Source of the DNA: an uncultured Clostridia bacterium
Lineage (GTDB): Bacteria; Bacillota_A; Clostridia; Christensenellales; Aristaeellaceae
Reading direction: 5' to 3'
Assembly: GCA_946613955.1 (NCBI GenBank)
Contig: CAMOGC010000067.1
Span: 1-8,377, forward strand
DNA length: 8,377 nt
How positions within the stretch are numbered: position 1 is the stretch's first letter; every line of letters begins with the position of its first letter. Below, piece after piece: positions 6,818-8,377 of the stretch. The translations under genes and the position numbers were made by a program. Under the pieces are notes generated by a model that searched no databases, was not told the origin of the DNA, and saw only the letters and a program-made list of their open reading frames with translations.

Positions 6818-7405
6818 TCAGCCTTCGGAATAGAGGTCCTGATACAGTCCCAGCTGGATCAGCTTATCCCGGAGGCTTTTCATGTCCTCCCACGCTTCCT
6901 TTTTCTTCTCCGGATCCCGCAGCAGGGCGGACGGATGATAGGTCGGCATCATCCATATGCCCTTCCGCTCCGTCCATTTCCCGCGTTCCCGGGTAATCCG
7001 AATCTCCGGATCCAGCAGGTTTTTCGCCGCCGTACTGCCCAGCAGCACGATGACCTTCGGCCGCACCAGCCAGGTCTGCATCCGCAGATGAATCCGGCAG
7101 GCCTCCGCCTCCTCCGGCGTCGGCACCCGGTTGTTCGGCGGGCGGCACTTGACGATATTGCAGATATAGACCCGCTCCCGGGGCAGCCGGATCGCCTCGA
7201 GCATTTTCGTCAGCAGCTGTCCCGCCGCGCCGACAAAGGCAAGCCCCGTTTCGTCCTCTGTCTGCCCCGGTCCTTCCCCGATCAGCATCAGCGGGGCGTT
7301 TCTGTCCCCCTGGCCCGGAACCTTATGCCGGATTCCCTGGCAAAGCGGGCACAGCCGGCACGCCGCCACCTGCTTTTCAAACAGCTCCCAGTTGATCTCC
7401 GGCAT
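6818..7405 (-). CDS. uracil-DNA glycosylase, family 4 (Fe-S type)
   Basis: Removes uracil from DNA to start base excision repair; cytoplasmic. From the upstream GTG at 7414 the residues are: GEGPGQTEDETG (46-57), the family 4 motif that activates water and shapes the uracil pocket; GLAFVGAAGQLL; NIVKCRPPNNR (86-96); and HPSALLR (160-166), the second catalytic motif. The Fe-S ligands are Cys19, Cys22, Cys90 and Cys106. The spacing of 67 and 15 residues between the last three matches the known family pattern. Cys25 is extra. The length, 195 residues from the ATG at 7405, is normal for the family. That ATG is preferred because GAGAAGGTG ends 6 nt before it, while the GTG at 7414 lies within that site. 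It has its own promoter at 7436-7464 and is probably the first gene of a transcript that continues into the two genes below it. Confidence 0.95.
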   Translation of the reverse strand: MPEINWELFEKQVAACRLCPLCQGIRHKVPGQGDRNAPLMLIGEGPGQTEDETGLAFVGAAGQLLTKMLEAIRLPRERVYICNIVKCRPPNNRVPTPEEAEACRIHLRMQTWLVRPKVIVLLGSTAAKNLLDPEIRITRERGKWTERKGIWMMPTYHPSALLRDPEKKKEAWEDMKSLRDKLIQLGLYQDLYSEG

Positions 7406-7411
7406 GGGCTT

Positions 7412-7420
7412 CACCTTCTC
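7412..7420 (-). promoter_or_regulatory. Shine-Dalgarno site that sets the glycosylase start
   Basis: GAGAAGGTG on the minus strand, 6 nt before the ATG at 7405. The alternative GTG start is part of this site, which argues against it. Confidence 0.6.
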
Positions 7421-7435
7421 TCACTTCTTCAGCCA

Positions 7436-7464
7436 AGTATATCATGGAAGCCTCCCGTCAACAA
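7436..7464 (-). promoter_or_regulatory. sigma-A promoter of the glycosylase transcript
   Basis: On the minus strand, -35 TTGTTG (7464-7459), 17-nt spacer, -10 TATACT (7441-7436). Start of transcription would be near 7429, about 24 nt before the ATG. No other strong promoter was found before the two downstream genes, so it may drive all three. Confidence 0.65.
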
Positions 7465-7608
7465 GCGCTTCTGTCCCGATCTTTCAAGCCCCTCCAATCC
7501 CCGTCTTTAAGCCCGCAGGATCAGGTATACCCCGACGTGCATGAACAGGCGCTGATTCGTCAGGCACTTCCTCTCCCCCGCTTTTCACGCACGACCAGGA
7601 ATATCCTA

Positions 7609-7637
7609 TTGCTATTCTTGTTGTTATCATCTATCAT
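7609..7637 (+). promoter_or_regulatory. sigma-A promoter of the PPC-domain gene
   Basis: -35 TTGCTA (7609-7614), 17-nt spacer, -10 TATCAT (7632-7637). Transcription would start near 7644, leaving a leader of about 180 nt before the ATG at 7829. The rest of the gap between this promoter and the divergent glycosylase promoter (7465-7608) shows nothing I can name. Confidence 0.6.
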
Positions 7638-7828
7638 AAGGATGACCGGAGGGTCAAAATCGCTTTTTCGGGTCATTCACTTGTCCGTAATCGTTGCCAT
7701 CCAACGGTTTCAAACCTGACCGTTTGTCGGGAGCGGACAACGGTTATGTTCCCCTGCCAAATCGCGGAAACAGAAAACGGAGCGAGACCATCGGAAAACA
7801 AGCATAGAGGAAAGGTGGAAATAAGATC
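7638..7828 (+). other. long structured 5' leader of the PPC-domain gene
   Basis: No gene is visible here. The leader holds several possible hairpins: TGACC/GGTCA (7643-7647 with 7652-7656), right at the expected transcription start; CGTTG/CAACG (7692-7696 with 7702-7706); and a strong stem of 11 bp with one bulged T (7717-7728 with 7736-7746). A fourth stem, TTGTCCG/CGGACAA (7681-7687 with 7734-7740), uses bases of the third and so excludes it. The octamer CAACGGTT occurs twice (7702, 7738) and GGGTCA twice (7651, 7670). I do not recognise a known riboswitch class, and no U-run follows the strong stem. The ribosome site AAAGGTGG lies at 7811-7818. Confidence 0.45.
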
Positions 7829-8248
7829 ATGAAGTACAAACAGTTTGACAGCCTATATGCGGTTCGCATTGACAAGGGCGAAGAGATCATGAAAAAACTG
7901 AAGGAGCTCTGCCGGGCTGAGAAAATCCATTTCGCCCATGTCAGCGCCATCGGCGCGTCCGAGCTGGCGGTCCTTGGGGTTTATGATCTGGCCACGCGGG
8001 AATACGCCAAAGAAACCGTCGACAGTTTCTGCGAAATAACCTCCCTCTCCGGCAATATCACCACCGTCAATGGGGAACCCTACATTCATCTGCACGCCAC
8101 CCTCGCCGATCAGCGTCACGGAATCCACGGCGGGCATGTGCTGGAAATCACCGTCGGGGCTACCTGTGAAATGTTTGTTCAGCGGATCGACGCGTCGGTG
8201 GGAAGAATCCACGAGGATCAACTGGGCATCAACCTGTGGGAGATCTGA
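7829..8248 (+). CDS. PPC domain (DUF296) protein
   Basis: A 139-residue protein consisting of one PPC domain (plants and prokaryotes conserved, Pfam DUF296). In plants the domain is joined to AT-hooks in DNA-binding proteins; free-standing bacterial forms are cytoplasmic, form trimers, and have no firm function. Features: the N-terminal strand and KGEEIMKKLKELC helix (16-28), FAHVSAIGASELAVLGVYD (35-53), the SLSGNI turn (72-77), YIHLHATLAD (85-94) and HGIHGGHVLE (97-106). His87, His89 and His103 are placed as the metal-binding histidines known in bacterial members. No AT-hook or other DNA-binding tail is present, so a direct regulatory role should not be assumed. AAAGGTGG lies 10 nt before the ATG. 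It is transcribed alone from the promoter at 7609, and is convergent with the partial gene at the right edge. No clear terminator follows it. Confidence 0.92.
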   Translation: MKYKQFDSLYAVRIDKGEEIMKKLKELCRAEKIHFAHVSAIGASELAVLGVYDLATREYAKETVDSFCEITSLSGNITTVNGEPYIHLHATLADQRHGIHGGHVLEITVGATCEMFVQRIDASVGRIHEDQLGINLWEI

Positions 8249-8282
8249 GCCGAAGCATATGAAGGAAAGCAGCACCAAATGG

Positions 8283-8377
8283 TCAGCTTTCAGATTCCGT
8301 ATTTTCCCAGGCACTCATGTAGTATTCCCGCGGCAGCTTTCCGGAGGAATCCCTATTTCTGCGTAATCTGATTCTCG
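8283..8377 (-). CDS. C-terminal end of an unidentified protein (5' part outside window)
   Basis: The minus strand is open from the right edge to a TGA at 8285-8283, giving 30 residues that end KLPREYYMSAWENTESES. The other two minus frames hit stops within about 20 codons, and the composition (basic start, aromatic middle, acidic end) looks like a real protein tail. It is convergent with the PPC gene, 34 nt away. The fragment is too short to assign a family, and it could be a chance open frame. Confidence 0.4.
   Translation of the reverse strand, partial: RIRLRRNRDSSGKLPREYYMSAWENTESES

Noticed and set aside
7444..7719. 91-codon plus-strand open frame with a hydrophobic stretch (ILLLFLLLSSII)
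   Set aside because: It spans the predicted promoters on both strands, has no ribosome site, and the hydrophobic part comes from the AT-rich promoter sequence.
7717..7746. Strong hairpin in the PPC leader as a terminator
   Set aside because: No U-run follows on either strand, and the gene lies downstream of it.

Overview
The window looks like chromosomal sequence from a fairly GC-rich member of the Clostridia (Firmicutes), probably a gut or rumen lineage. The reasons are strong AGGAG-type ribosome binding sites, sigma-A promoters with 17-bp spacers, and gene families typical of that class: a four-cysteine family 4 uracil-DNA glycosylase, the small esterase with the GYSLAG elbow, and a large Ser/Thr kinase with a YLDLKPEN catalytic loop. 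This placement is inference from the proteins; no rRNA or tRNA gene is present to confirm it.

Layout. (1) 1-974, minus strand: a two-gene operon of a conserved hypothetical protein followed by an alpha/beta-hydrolase (esterase), which runs off the left edge; its promoter lies in a dyad symmetric sequence. (2) 1048-2343, plus strand, divergent from (1): a short Cas4/RecB-like PD-(D/E)XK nuclease with four cysteines, then a single-domain MGMT-like alkyltransferase. (3) 7464 down to 2319, minus strand: uracil-DNA glycosylase, an unrecognised largely helical protein, and a 1025-residue fusion of protein kinase, NB-ARC/STAND ATPase and TPR-like repeats. This set ends in a rho-independent terminator that lies inside the end of the convergent alkyltransferase gene. 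(4) 7609-8248, plus strand: a PPC/DUF296 protein with a 180-nt leader containing competing hairpins. (5) 8283-8377, minus strand: the last 30 codons of an unidentified gene.

How the genes may work together. The most unusual unit is the pair at 5440-2363 and 6697-5504: a kinase-headed NLR-like protein beside a partner of unknown function, on one strand and probably in one transcript. A STAND sensor with a kinase output could act in stress signalling or phage defence, but nothing in the sequence decides between these. Three of the other genes handle damaged or foreign DNA (uracil glycosylase, alkyltransferase-like protein, Fe-S nuclease), so the window has a mild DNA-repair theme spread over separate transcription units. 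I saw no CRISPR array, insertion sequence, tRNA, rRNA or phage structural gene.
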